Shown: positions 27,515-35,662, counted from the first letter of the stretch. The stretch is DNA of 64,000 bases from Thiorhodovibrio frisius (GCF_033954835.1 NZ_CP121471.1:496001-560000), one strand, 5' to 3'. The notes: generated from the letters alone by a model not told the origin. Program-made: numbers and translations.

Positions 27515-28003
27515 ATGAAAAAATCCGTCTATATCGAGACTTCTATCCCAAGCTACCTCACGGCGAGGCCAAGTCGAGACGTAAGAGCAGCTGCATGGCA
27601 GCAAATTACAACTGAATGGTGGGATAGCGCAAGGGATGACTTCGATATCTTCACTTCTGAATTGACCATCGTCGAAGCTTCCGCAGGCAATCATGAGGCC
27701 GCAGAAAGAAGGCTCAAGGTTCTTCAAGGAATCTCAGAGCTGGAAATTGATGAAGAAGTGCAAGAACTCGCGGAACTGCTAATCTCAAAGGGAGGGATAC
27801 CAAATTCCGCAGAAGCCGATGCTTTGCATGTGGCGGTGGCAGCAGTACACAGAATTGATTACCTTCTTACGTGGAATTGCCGTCATATCGATAACGCTAC
27901 AAAGAAACCAATTATTCGAGCAATCTGCATTGGTGCTGGCTATCCGTATCCAGAAATTTGCACGCCAATGGAGCTGCTCCCGGAGAGAAATGAAGATGTA
28001 TAG
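27515..28003 (+). CDS. PIN-domain protein, probable VapC-type toxin
   Basis: 162 residues. Acidic residues of the PIN nuclease site are seen in YIETSIPSYL, TSELTIVEASAG, NSAEADALHVAVA and LLTWNCRHIDNA. It is likely a ribonuclease with a metal-dependent active site. The small ORF starting at 27990 overlaps its end and should be the antitoxin. Toxin-first order is unusual for vapBC but known for PIN families of this subtype. It occupies its own cassette. Confidence 0.82.
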   Translation: MKKSVYIETSIPSYLTARPSRDVRAAAWQQITTEWWDSARDDFDIFTSELTIVEASAGNHEAAERRLKVLQGISELEIDEEVQELAELLISKGGIPNSAEADALHVAVAAVHRIDYLLTWNCRHIDNATKKPIIRAICIGAGYPYPEICTPMELLPERNEDV

Positions 28004-28199
28004 AGACGAAATCATAGATGAAGTTTGGAAAAATCGAGATTCCTATACTTCAAAACATCACCATAATCTGGCGGAAATGGTGGCAGAACTGAAAGACAGG
28101 CAACAAATGCCTGGATGTAAGCTCATAGATAGAAGAGACCGAACAAGGCGCTCAACTCGGACTGCCTCAGTCGCTGGCGCACCTTCGGAAACCGGTTAG
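27990..28199 (+). CDS. Probable antitoxin partner of the PIN protein
   Basis: 69 residues. The ATG at 27990 overlaps the PIN stop by 14 bases. MKMYRDEIIDEVWKNRDSY and HHNLAEMVAELKDRQ look like a real short protein. The last 20 residues (from DRTRR) are encoded by the attC itself, and the stop lies within the attC, which is common for cassette genes. No DNA-binding fold is recognisable. Confidence 0.6.
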   Translation: MKMYRDEIIDEVWKNRDSYTSKHHHNLAEMVAELKDRQQMPGCKLIDRRDRTRRSTRTASVAGAPSETG

Positions 28200-28213
28200 C
28201 GCAAACGTTATGC
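28138..28213 (+). other. attC site
   Basis: ACCGAAC (28138-28144) and GTTATGC (28207-28213) flank inner arms GGCGCTCAACTCGG and CCGGTTAGCGC, which pair with small bulges. The left core has a mismatch, so this is the most divergent of the seven clear sites. Confidence 0.7.
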
Positions 28214-28231
28214 ATCAAAGGAGGACTCCGA

Positions 28232-28648
28232 ATGAAGCCAAGGATCAGCATGATTACGCTGGGCGTCAGTGATCTACAAGAGTCGGTCCGCTTCTATGAG
28301 CAGGGTCTTGGCCTGCCGAAGATGGATTCACCCCCAGAGGTCGCGTTCTTTACACTCAAGGGCAGTTGGCTGGGACTATACGGGCGGAGATCATTGGCGG
28401 AAGATGCGGGGTTACCTGCCGATGGAAGTGGGTTCACCGGCTTCACGATTGCCCATAACGTGGATTCGGAGGCGGCAGTTGACGAACTCATGGAACAGGC
28501 TGTCGCAGCAGGGGCCAAGCTAGTGAAACCTGCACAGAAAGTATTCTGGGGCGGTTACTCCGGCTACTTTGCCGATCCAGACGGCTATCTGTGGGAGGTA
28601 GCGCATAACCCGCTCTTTTGGGTTGGTCCGAAGGATGAAGATGCATAA
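28232..28648 (+). CDS. VOC (glyoxalase/bleomycin-resistance/dioxygenase) family protein
   Basis: 138 residues. It starts PRISMITLGVSDLQESVRFYEQGLGLPK and ends YSGYFADPDGYLWEVAHNP, the two hallmark segments of the vicinal-oxygen-chelate fold. Candidate metal ligands include the Glu in the last motif. The substrate is unknown. AAGGAGG precedes the ATG. The TAA stop is formed by the first bases of the next attC (GCATAAC). Confidence 0.88.
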   Translation: MKPRISMITLGVSDLQESVRFYEQGLGLPKMDSPPEVAFFTLKGSWLGLYGRRSLAEDAGLPADGSGFTGFTIAHNVDSEAAVDELMEQAVAAGAKLVKPAQKVFWGGYSGYFADPDGYLWEVAHNPLFWVGPKDEDA

Positions 28649-28714
28649 CACGGTGCTCCAGCGGAAGCCGTTTCCGCTATCGTTCAACCGGCTTAGCTGA
28701 GCCTGGTGTTATGC
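28643..28714 (+). other. attC site
   Basis: GCATAAC (28643-28649) and GTTATGC (28708-28714) are perfect complements. The inner sequence is a diverged copy of the 26684 and 27385 sites. Confidence 0.88.
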
Positions 28715-28754
28715 ATGAAAAATGAATTCAGTGTAAATCAATTCAGTGGTTTTT

Positions 28755-29165
28755 ATGAGTATTAAAAAAGGATCATGTCTTTGCGGAGAAGTACATTTTG
28801 AAGTGGAAGGTGACTTTGAAAGCTTTTTCCTTTGTCATTGTGGCCGGTGTCGCAAAGATACTGGTTCATCACATGCGGCCAATTTATTTTCCTCATCAGC
28901 AACACTGAGATGGCTAACAGGGCAAGATAAAGTAAAAGTCTTCACTCTTCCATCAACCTTGCACACAAAGTCATTTTGTTCTGTTTGTGGTTCAGCGCTC
29001 CCGAATATTCAAATGGAAGGTGATCTATTGGTTGTGCCTGCTGGAAGTCTTGATAGTGAATTATTCTTTAAACCAAATGCCCATATAAATATTTCAGGCA
29101 AAGCGGAATGGGATCAAGATTTTGAGACATTGCCAAAAATTGATAACGATCCGGTAAACGCATAA
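28755..29165 (+). CDS. GFA-family (glutathione-dependent formaldehyde-activating-like) zinc protein
   Basis: 136 residues. Zinc ligands lie in GSCLCGEVHFE, LCHCGRCRKDTGSSHA and FCSVCGSALP, the full CENP-V/GFA pattern. The role may be glutathione- or small-thiol-linked chemistry; the substrate is unknown. The ATG at 28755 is chosen; a GTG at 28746 is possible. The stop overlaps the start of the attC at 29160. Confidence 0.88.
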   Translation: MSIKKGSCLCGEVHFEVEGDFESFFLCHCGRCRKDTGSSHAANLFSSSATLRWLTGQDKVKVFTLPSTLHTKSFCSVCGSALPNIQMEGDLLVVPAGSLDSELFFKPNAHINISGKAEWDQDFETLPKIDNDPVNA

Positions 29166-29238
29166 CGAACATTTGAACAAAACGTTTGTCGTGGCTTCTG
29201 CGTTGCTCTCAGAAACGCAAGGCAAATGGGCGTTATAC
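29160..29238 (+). other. attC site, last of the array
   Basis: GCATAAC (29160-29166) and GTTATAC (29232-29238) flank an imperfect stem (AACGTTTGTC...AGAAACG). Beyond it the sequence returns to GC-rich chromosomal DNA. Confidence 0.75.
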
Positions 29239-29265
29239 ACGCCGCAAAAAAGTTTCTGGTTTTGG

Positions 29266-29279
29266 GCCGGGTGCCCGGC
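29266..29279 (-). terminator. Hairpin downstream of the kinase operon
   Basis: GCCGGG (29266-29271) and CCCGGC (29274-29279) form a tight GC hairpin 47 bases beyond the histidine kinase stop. The T run (TTTTTT) comes 17 bases later rather than directly after the stem, so termination is only possible. Confidence 0.35.
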
Positions 29280-29325
29280 TCAGAACTTGGCCGAACTCAC
29301 ATGTGGTTTACTGTCACAACAGGCT

Positions 29326-30687
29326 TCATCCGCCAGGCAACCTGACCCAGACCAGCAGACCACCCAACTCGGCGCGACCAAAGCCGAGCGTGCCACCATA
29401 GGCCTCCACTACGTCACGCACGATGGCCAGCCCGAGCCCCGTGCCCGCCTGGCGTTCGTCGAGTCGCAGGCCGCGCTCGCCGAGTCGCGACCAGTGCGCG
29501 GGTGCAACACCGGGACCGTCGTCTGCGATCTGAATCTCGACCTGTCCATCCGCTGAGGTCGACACCTGGATATCGACCCGTTCATCGGCCCATTTCGCGG
29601 CGTTCTCAAGGAGATTGCCGAGCAGTTCGAGCAGATCCCCTGCCATCAGCGCCACCTCGACCCGATCCGGGGCCTGGACCCACCAGTCGATCCGCTCGCC
29701 GGCAGGCGTGCGTCCCAGGGTGCGGAGCAGGCGCTCAAGATTCTCGACCACGTCGGTACGCGCGGCATGCGAGGGATGACCGGACCGCACGCGCGCGCGG
29801 ATCAACTCGCGCTCGACGCGCCGACGGATGGTCAGGGCGAGTTGGTCCAGGTCCTCGGCCAGGGCCGGATGGCCGGCCTGACGCAAGCGCTCGGCATCGG
29901 CCGCCAGGACACTCAGTGGCGTCTTGAGTCCGTGGGCAAGATCGGCGGTCCAAGCCCGCGCCCGCTCGACCGAGCCTTCGCGCGCTTCGAGCAGGGCGTT
30001 GAGCTCGGCGATCAGCGGTCGGACCTCATCGGGAGCCTTTGCGGCAAGCCGTGCGGCGCGCCCGTCACGAATGGCGCCGATCTCGCGGCGCAGGGCTTCC
30101 AGGGGCGCAAGCCCGGTCTGGATCTGGATCAGCGTGGCCAGGGTGAGCAAGAGCGCGATCAGCCCCAGATAGGGACGCATGTCGGCGGCGAAGTTGGCGC
30201 GGGCACGGATCAATTCGGCACGATCCTGGGCCAGGATGAGCCGCAGCTCGACTGGCGCGGGGTCACCCTCGACCCGGATGCGCCGCTCGCGCACCAGGAG
30301 CGACTGTCCGTCCGGTCCCGGCAGACGATGGGCATGCACCTCGCCCGGGGTGAGTTCGTCCTCCGGCAGGGTGAGCACCTCATCCCACAGCGAGCGCGAA
30401 CGCAGCACACCGGCCTGACCAGCGCGGTCGATCTGCCAATAGCGCCCACTCAAGGGCTGCGCAAAGGCTAGGCCGCGCAGTTGCTGGATCAGCCGGAGCG
30501 AACCATCGGGTGCGATCTCGACGGCGGCGGCGAGCTGATTGAGCTGCGTCTCCAATTCAGCGGCGAGATGACGCTCAACATGGCGCTCGAACAGATTCGC
30601 CAACCCGAGCCAGGCGATCAACAGCGCCACAGTGATCGAGATCAGCGCGCTGATCCAGAGTCTGGCGCGCAGCGAGCGGTGTTTCAT
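29326..30687 (-). CDS. Sensor histidine kinase of the SHP/DHC operon (PhoQ/QseC-like)
   Basis: 453 residues from the ATG at 30687; an ATG at 30735 overlaps the regulator gene and is the alternative. A first membrane helix (WISALISITVALLIAWLGL), a periplasmic domain with RYWQIDRAGQ, a second helix (YLGLIALLLTLATLIQI), H box DLAHGLKTPLSVL, N box LLGNLLENAAKWA, DDGPG and GTGLGLAIV are seen. It lies directly downstream of its response regulator and is paralogous to the kinase at 37363. The signal may be linked to the PepSY protein of the same operon (inference). Confidence 0.9.
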   Translation of the reverse strand: MKHRSLRARLWISALISITVALLIAWLGLANLFERHVERHLAAELETQLNQLAAAVEIAPDGSLRLIQQLRGLAFAQPLSGRYWQIDRAGQAGVLRSRSLWDEVLTLPEDELTPGEVHAHRLPGPDGQSLLVRERRIRVEGDPAPVELRLILAQDRAELIRARANFAADMRPYLGLIALLLTLATLIQIQTGLAPLEALRREIGAIRDGRAARLAAKAPDEVRPLIAELNALLEAREGSVERARAWTADLAHGLKTPLSVLAADAERLRQAGHPALAEDLDQLALTIRRRVERELIRARVRSGHPSHAARTDVVENLERLLRTLGRTPAGERIDWWVQAPDRVEVALMAGDLLELLGNLLENAAKWADERVDIQVSTSADGQVEIQIADDGPGVAPAHWSRLGERGLRLDERQAGTGLGLAIVRDVVEAYGGTLGFGRAELGGLLVWVRLPGG

Positions 30688-30712
30688 GCGCGGGTGGACC
30701 CGGAGTTCAGCA

Positions 30713-31390
30713 TCATGGAGCGGGCGAGGCGTCATCTGTCTCGATCAGATAGCCGAAACCGCGTCGGGTCTGGATCAGCTCGGCACCCAGCTTGCGCCTG
30801 ACCCGCCCGACCAGGACCTCCACCGAGTTGGAGTCGCGCTCAAAATCCTGCGCATAGAGCTGCTCGGTCAACTCCTGTTGCGAGACGACGCGCCCGGCCT
30901 GCTGCATCAGATAGCTGACCAGACGGTATTCCTGCGGCGAGAGATGGATGGCTAGCCCATCGCGGGTCAAGGTCTGGCGTCGGGTATCCAGCCGAAAGGG
31001 ACCATGGACAAGGACGGGCGCCGGCTGTCCGGCGGCGCGGCGGATCAGGGCCTGCACGCGCGCGAGCAGTTCTTCGAGCCGAAAGGGTTTGGGCAAATAG
31101 TCATCGGCGCCGGCCTCGATGCCCTCAACGCGCTCGGTCCAGTCACCACGCGCGCTCAGAATCAACACCGGCAGCCGCTGACCGGCAGCGCGCCACTGAC
31201 GCAGCACCGACAAGCCATCGAGCCCGGGCAGTCCGAGATCGAGGATGGCGGCGGCATAGGGTTCGGTGTCCCCCATGAACCAGGCATCGCGCCCGTCGCA
31301 CGCGCGCTCGACCAGGAAGCCGGCGGCCGTCAGACCGGCCGTCACCGTCTCGGCGACCTGATCGTCGTCTTCCACCAGGAGCAAGCGCAT
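30713..31390 (-). CDS. OmpR/PhoP-family response regulator
   Basis: 225 residues. REC domain with VEDDD and phospho-acceptor D51 in AILDLGLPGLDGL, Lys in YLPKPFRLEELLARV, and a winged-helix DNA-binding domain (LSPQEYRLVSYLMQQAGRVV, GRVRRKLG, IQTRRGFGYLIE). The start overlaps the PepSY gene stop (TGATG). It probably controls the divergent cytochrome operons; the palindrome at 32838-32876 is a candidate target. Confidence 0.93.
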   Translation of the reverse strand: MRLLLVEDDDQVAETVTAGLTAAGFLVERACDGRDAWFMGDTEPYAAAILDLGLPGLDGLSVLRQWRAAGQRLPVLILSARGDWTERVEGIEAGADDYLPKPFRLEELLARVQALIRRAAGQPAPVLVHGPFRLDTRRQTLTRDGLAIHLSPQEYRLVSYLMQQAGRVVSQQELTEQLYAQDFERDSNSVEVLVGRVRRKLGAELIQTRRGFGYLIETDDASPAP

Positions 31391-31764
31391 CAGTCGTCGT
31401 CCTCCAATTCCAGGATTTGACCATCGCGGGCGTCGATCTCGACCTCCAAGCGGCGCCCGTCTGGGGTCAGGATCTTGAGTTCGTAGAGCCAGACCCGCTG
31501 GCCGTCAAGCGTCTCGTCTTCGAGTTCAATGTCGATCACGTCGCCCGGGACTTGTTCGCTGATGTGATGCAGGATCTCGGCGATCGGCAGGATCTCGCCG
31601 CGCAGACGGGCTGCGCGCGCGCGTTGGTGATCCTGCAGCTGCTCATACCTGGTGGTCCCAGCGTCATCCGCCGGATCGTCGTGATCGTCGGCGCCAGCCT
31701 GAAGCGGCAGCAGGCTCAGCAGACCAATGAGAATGAAGGGATGCATGATTGAGATTTGCGTCAT
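31390..31764 (-). CDS. Exported PepSY-domain protein
   Basis: 124 residues with a signal peptide (PFILIGLLSLLPLQAGA) and a very acidic mature start (DDHDDPADD). A single PepSY domain covers LPIAEILHHI, DVIDIELEDE, WLYELKILTPDGRRLEVEIDA and ends ILELEDDD. Such proteins adjoin PhoPQ-type systems and may modulate the sensor from the periplasm. The start at 31764 follows AGGA; 31746 is an alternative. A paralog lies at 39378. Confidence 0.8.
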   Translation of the reverse strand: MTQISIMHPFILIGLLSLLPLQAGADDHDDPADDAGTTRYEQLQDHQRARAARLRGEILPIAEILHHISEQVPGDVIDIELEDETLDGQRVWLYELKILTPDGRRLEVEIDARDGQILELEDDD

Positions 31765-31787
31765 GGTGTCCTGCGTTGCGCATGGGC

Positions 31788-32369
31788 TCAATCCCTCCAG
31801 GGACCATGGCCCGGAATGTCGATCCAGCGTTCGTCATAGTTGCCTTCAGCAGCTTTTTGATGGCAGGCGTTGCACTGGCTGAAGCTGTTGACCTCCGGGT
31901 TGCCTGTCACCAGGCGGGCCGGTATCTCGTCGTGCTCATCCTTGAACTCGAAGCTTGCGGTGATGCGCGGCAGACCACCCGATGCCATGCTCGGATTGCT
32001 GGCATTGCCTGGGATCATCTGCTGCGACACATTCGTGGCATTGGCCGCCAGGAAGGCGCTGATCTCGGCGCGCAGTTCCTCGGACAGGCTGGCATCATCA
32101 CCGTAGTGATCGATCAGCGCATCCGGTGTCATGATCCTGGCCCAGGCCTGCGGCGGGAGCAGACCGGGCTGATAGGCCATGTGGCAGGAACCGCATTCCT
32201 CACTGTAGATGGCGTTGACGACCGGCGCCTGTCGCGACTCGAACCAGTCGTCTTTGCCGCGTTCATGGTCATCGTCATCATCATCGGCGAAAGCCAAGTG
32301 GGCGCTGCTCATGGCCAGTGTGGCGGTGACCAGGAGTGTCAGAACAGATTTGAATGTATAGGGGCTCAT
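31788..32369 (-). CDS. Diheme cytochrome c (DHC family), copy 1
   Basis: 193 residues with a signal peptide ending AFA and an Asp-rich mature N terminus. Two heme-binding motifs, CGSCH and CNACH, lie about 115 residues apart, with GLLPPQAWARIM, HYGDDASL and DIPGHGPW as family landmarks. DHC proteins donate electrons to the oxygen-binding cytochrome SHP in Rhodobacter sphaeroides. The ATG at 32369 follows GGGAGGA. The SHP-type gene is immediately upstream in the same operon. Confidence 0.9.
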   Translation of the reverse strand: MSPYTFKSVLTLLVTATLAMSSAHLAFADDDDDDHERGKDDWFESRQAPVVNAIYSEECGSCHMAYQPGLLPPQAWARIMTPDALIDHYGDDASLSEELRAEISAFLAANATNVSQQMIPGNASNPSMASGGLPRITASFEFKDEHDEIPARLVTGNPEVNSFSQCNACHQKAAEGNYDERWIDIPGHGPWRD

Positions 32370-32385
32370 GGGTCGATCCTCCCGC

Positions 32386-32742
32386 TTATTGGGTCTTGAT
32401 GTAGGCAATGAAATCGGCTTTTTCGTCGGCGGTGCACTCGCGCCCGATGGTCCAGCGACAGTTGCGCCGCAACCATTTCTCGATCTTGGCGGCATCGGTG
32501 AGGCGCTGCGGATTTACCGAGGGGGCCAGGGGTTCGATGACCTTTCCAGTCTTGGCATGTTGTCCCGGTTGGGTCAGATCGCGACCATGACAGCTTGTGC
32601 AACTGCGCGGCTTGGAACCATCGGCCTGCGGGTATTCCTTGATCCAACCCGCTGCTCCAGCGGCTGGGTCGGCCGCCCAGGGTGTGGCTGGCAGGATCAG
32701 GGTGCTGGCACTGAGCAGGGCTGTGGTGAGGTGTCGTTTCAT
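32386..32742 (-). CDS. SHP-type monoheme cytochrome c (DUF1924)
   Basis: 118 residues with a signal peptide ending PWA-A. The heme motif is CTSCHGRDL. The conserved tail KIEKWLRRNCRWTIGRECTADEKADFIAYI, read in parts, contains the two Cys that form the SHP disulfide. SHP binds oxygen or nitric oxide through a displaceable axial ligand; its physiological role is unsettled. GGAGAA precedes the ATG. It is the first gene of the operon SHP-DHC-PepSY-regulator-kinase. Confidence 0.85.
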   Translation of the reverse strand: MKRHLTTALLSASTLILPATPWAADPAAGAAGWIKEYPQADGSKPRSCTSCHGRDLTQPGQHAKTGKVIEPLAPSVNPQRLTDAAKIEKWLRRNCRWTIGRECTADEKADFIAYIKTQ

Positions 32743-32979
32743 TGGTCGGTTCTCCGTTGGCTTGACCGTCTGCCTGGCCCCGTTCGGGGCTTTCCGGTGG
32801 TCCTTGCAGACTGTGCCGATAGCCTACCGAGGGCACCCTGACAAAAGGCTGACAGCCGCGGTTAGCCTTCGGTCAGGCGCGCTTGGTTACTCTCGCTCTT
32901 CGTGAATCCCCCCGGCCAAGGCGCCGACACGCCTGAGCCGACGAACTCATCATCAAACCTGTTTGGAAGAACCGATAAC
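32743..32979. promoter_or_regulatory. Divergent promoter region of the SHP and cytochrome b operons
   Basis: This 237-base gap separates the two divergent cytochrome operons. It contains an interrupted inverted repeat: CTGAC-N4-GGCT at 32838-32850 and AGCC-N4-GTCAG at 32864-32876, a symmetric site with 13 bases between halves. OmpR-type regulators usually bind direct repeats, so the binding protein is uncertain. No firm -35/-10 pair was assigned. Confidence 0.5.
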
Positions 32980-33606
32980 ATGTCGAACGAAGAGCCGAAT
33001 AACACCGCCACCCCTGCCAGTAGCCCCGGCCTCGAGACCCCTAAGCGGGTTCGCGTCTGGGATCCGCTGGTCAGGATCTTTCATTGGTCATTAGTGGCCG
33101 GGTTTGCCACCGCCTTTATCGTCGAGGACGATCTTCTCCGCGTCCATGTCTGGGCCGGCTATCTGGTGCTCGTCCTGATTAGTGTGCGTCTGGTTTGGGG
33201 GCTGATCGGCACGCGCCATGCGCGTTTCAGCGACTTTGTGCGCAGCCCTGGCGCCGTGCTTGCGTATCTGCGTGATGTCATGCGTCTCCGGGCCCCGCGT
33301 TATTTGGGCCACAACCCGGCGGGTGGAGCCATGATTGTGCTGCTCCTGACCTGTGTCGCCGCCACCGGAATCAGCGGTCTGGCGCTCTATGGCGCTGAGG
33401 AATTCGCCGGTCCACTGGCCAATGTGATGCGTGGTTTGCCACCCTTCTTGGGCGATGTTCTGGAAGAGACCCATGAAGTCTTTGCGAATGTCACGCTCGC
33501 TCTGATCCTGATCCATGTGGTTGGGGTGCTCGCCTCCAGTCTGCTGCATCGCGAGAATCTGATTGGCGGCATGATCAGCGGTTACAAGCGCGCAGAGAGT
33601 GAATAA
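32980..33606 (+). CDS. Cytochrome b561-type membrane protein
   Basis: 208 residues with four hydrophobic helices. Heme-ligand His residues lie in VRIFHWSLV, VHVWAGYLVL, FANVTLALILIHVVG and HEVFA; the motif WDPLVRIFHW marks the Ni/Fe-hydrogenase-cytochrome-b-like b561 family. It is the probable quinol-side partner of the diheme cytochrome encoded next. The ATG at 32980 follows GGAAG; the frame starts at 32902. It is the first gene of the rightward operon. Confidence 0.9.
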   Translation: MSNEEPNNTATPASSPGLETPKRVRVWDPLVRIFHWSLVAGFATAFIVEDDLLRVHVWAGYLVLVLISVRLVWGLIGTRHARFSDFVRSPGAVLAYLRDVMRLRAPRYLGHNPAGGAMIVLLLTCVAATGISGLALYGAEEFAGPLANVMRGLPPFLGDVLEETHEVFANVTLALILIHVVGVLASSLLHRENLIGGMISGYKRAESE

Positions 33607-33645
33607 ATGCCTCTTGCAATAAGCTGGAGCTGGAGAGTCAATACC

Positions 33646-34224
33646 ATGCCGAAACGCCCTTCCATCCCCTTGCTTGCGCTGGCGGGTCTGTTGCTCGGCG
33701 CGGCCGGAACTGCCGTGATGGCCGCAGACGGCGAGACTCGCGATTGGCGCAGTTGGTTGCGAATGTTCCCGAACATCGCGCCCGCCACCCAGCCGGCCTA
33801 TCTTGAGGAATGCGGTTCCTGTCATTTGGCTTATCCGCCTGGAGTCCTGCCGGCGGACTCCTGGAAGCACATTATGACGCCGGAGTCACTCGCCAATCAC
33901 TATGGCGATGACGCCTCGCTGGCGGATGACCTGGTCGCCGAGTTGCGGGCTTATTTGATGGCTAATGGGGCCGACACATCAGCGCGAATCCGCGAGCGAG
34001 CCTTCGCCGTGCCGGGTGCGGCGCGATCTGACGCCAGTCTGCCGCGCATCACCGAGACGCCCTATTTCATCCGCAAGCACGATCAGATCCCGGCGCGTCT
34101 GGTGACGGACAATCCGGAGGTCGGTAGCTTCAGTCAGTGCAATCGCTGTCACATCGGCGCCGAGAAGGGCGTTTTCGACGAGAGTCAGATTGATATTCCT
34201 GGTTTTGGGCCTTGGAAGGATTGA
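33646..34224 (+). CDS. Diheme cytochrome c (DHC family), copy 2
   Basis: 192 residues, a paralog of the protein encoded at 31788. Signal peptide ending VMA; heme motifs CGSCH and CNRCH; shared blocks GVLPADSWKHIM, HYGDDASLADDL, LPRIT, HDQIPARLVTDNPEVGSFSQC and DIPGFGPW. The ATG at 33646 follows GGAGAG. It is likely reduced by the cytochrome b encoded just upstream. The stop lies two bases before the metal exporter gene. Confidence 0.9.
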   Translation: MPKRPSIPLLALAGLLLGAAGTAVMAADGETRDWRSWLRMFPNIAPATQPAYLEECGSCHLAYPPGVLPADSWKHIMTPESLANHYGDDASLADDLVAELRAYLMANGADTSARIRERAFAVPGAARSDASLPRITETPYFIRKHDQIPARLVTDNPEVGSFSQCNRCHIGAEKGVFDESQIDIPGFGPWKD

Positions 34225-34226
34225 AC

Positions 34227-35132
34227 ATGTCTATCGAACCACGCGAACCGACGACATCCCAAGAAACCGCCCGATTGCTGCGACTGGCGACCGGGGCGTC
34301 GGTGATCACGGCCTGCCTGCTGATCCTGGTCAAGATCGTTGCCTGGGGAATGACGGGCTCCATCACGGTTCTGGCGTCCCTGATGGACTCGACGATGGAT
34401 GCCATGGCATCGCTGCTGACGCTCTTCGCCGTGCGCTGGTCGTTGAAACCAGCCGATGCTGAGCATCGTTTCGGGCATGGCAAGGCGCAGGCTCTGGCCG
34501 CGCTCGGGCAATCGGCGTTCATTGCTGGCTCCGCGCTGTTTCTCGGTCTGCACGCCATCGATCGCTTCCTGCATCCACGCCCGCTGACTGAGATCGGTAT
34601 CGGCGTGGGTGTGATCGCGTTTGCTATTCTCGTCACCCTGGCATTGCTCGCGCTCCAGCGCCATGTCATCCGGCGTACCGGATCACCCGCAATCCGCGCC
34701 GATGCCTTGCACTACGCCACGGATCTGGCCACGAACTCTGCTACGCTGGTCGCGCTCGGGCTGGCCAGTCTCGGTTGGTCGGGAGTCGATCCGATCCTTG
34801 GTTTGGCTATCGGTCTCTATATCCTGTGGAGCGCGGTGCGGATCGGGCGTGACGCCATCGAGATGCTGATGGATCGCGAGCTTCCCGATGACGCGCGCCG
34901 GCAGATCCTGGAATTGGTGCGCGCCATACCGGAGGTGCGCGGTGCGCATGGATTGCGCACGCGCCAATCCGGCCAGTCGCTTATCATCCAATTGCATCTC
35001 GAACTCGACGACGCGCTTGAGTTGCGCCAGGCGCATCAGATCGCGCTCGCGGTCGAAGCTCGGATCCGCGAGCGCTATCCGGACTCAGACATTCTCATCC
35101 ATCAGGATCCGGTGAGTCTCGGTTGCGAGTGA
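34227..35132 (+). CDS. Cation diffusion facilitator metal exporter (FieF-like)
   Basis: 301 residues with about six membrane helices and metal-binding residues in SLMDSTMDAMASL, HRFGHGKAQALAAL and DALHYATDLATN (DxxxD/HxxxD sites). The cytosolic tail has a ferredoxin-like dimer domain (GAHGLRTRQSG, IQLHLELDD, VEARIRERYPDSDILIHQDP). It exports Zn(II) or Fe(II) by proton exchange. The ATG at 34227 follows GGAAGG. It is translationally close to the diheme gene. Confidence 0.92.
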   Translation: MSIEPREPTTSQETARLLRLATGASVITACLLILVKIVAWGMTGSITVLASLMDSTMDAMASLLTLFAVRWSLKPADAEHRFGHGKAQALAALGQSAFIAGSALFLGLHAIDRFLHPRPLTEIGIGVGVIAFAILVTLALLALQRHVIRRTGSPAIRADALHYATDLATNSATLVALGLASLGWSGVDPILGLAIGLYILWSAVRIGRDAIEMLMDRELPDDARRQILELVRAIPEVRGAHGLRTRQSGQSLIIQLHLELDDALELRQAHQIALAVEARIRERYPDSDILIHQDPVSLGCE

Positions 35133-35167
35133 ACAAGAACCACAGACATGGTGGCGGGAGTAACCAC

Positions 35168-35662
35168 ATGACGCAAAGCACGCTCATCCTTGGTCTTGGC
35201 AACACCCTCTTATCGGATGAGGGCGTCGGTCCGCTGGTCGTTCAACACCTGAAGGAAGAGGCAGACCCCGCCGCGCCGCTGCAATTCCTTGACGGTGGAA
35301 CCCTCAGTTTCAGCCTCGCGGGGCCGATTGAGGATTGCCATTGTTTGATTGTCGTGGATGCCGCTGCGATGGGCGATCCCCCAGGAAGCGTTCGCGTTTT
35401 TGAGGGAGAGACCATGGATCGGCGGTTGCGCCAGCACGCCAAAAGCGTGCATGAGGTAAGTCTTGCGGACCTGCTGGACATGGTACGGCTGACGGATCGG
35501 TTGCCTGAGCGACGCGCCTTGGTGGGGATTGAGCCTGCGGTAGTCGACTGGGGCGACAGTTTGACCCCAGCGGTCGAGGCGGCGGTGCCAATGGCGATGG
35601 CCCGCGTGAAGGAGATGCTACGCCGATGGAATGAAACGGAAACCGGCGGTTCGATCCGGTGA
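35168..35662 (+). CDS. Orphan hydrogenase-type maturation protease (HyaD/HupD family)
   Basis: 164 residues. The family core is complete: LILGLGNTLLSDEGVGP with the metal-binding Glu, LIVVDAAAMG with Asp and SVHEVSLADLLD with His. GGGAG precedes the ATG at 35168. No hydrogenase structural genes adjoin it; the nearest are the hup genes 17 kb away, which have their own protease. It may serve a hydrogenase encoded elsewhere. Confidence 0.88.
   Translation: MTQSTLILGLGNTLLSDEGVGPLVVQHLKEEADPAAPLQFLDGGTLSFSLAGPIEDCHCLIVVDAAAMGDPPGSVRVFEGETMDRRLRQHAKSVHEVSLADLLDMVRLTDRLPERRALVGIEPAVVDWGDSLTPAVEAAVPMAMARVKEMLRRWNETETGGSIR

Larger units (their letters stand above)
24673..29238 (+). mobile_element. 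Integron gene-cassette array without a local integrase (CALIN-like)
   Basis: Eight attC-like sites in one orientation alternate with + strand cassette genes across 4.5 kb of visibly AT-richer DNA. Core sites are RYYYAAC...GTTRRRY: GCCTAAC with GTTAGGC, GTTGGGC or GTTCGGT, and GCATAAC with GTTATGC or GTTATAC. Contents are an unknown protein, an alpha/beta hydrolase, a micro-ORF, two toxin-antitoxin pairs, a VOC protein and a GFA protein, typical of sedentary chromosomal integrons. No intI is visible; an IS91-type element lies where the integrase end would be expected. Confidence 0.85.
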
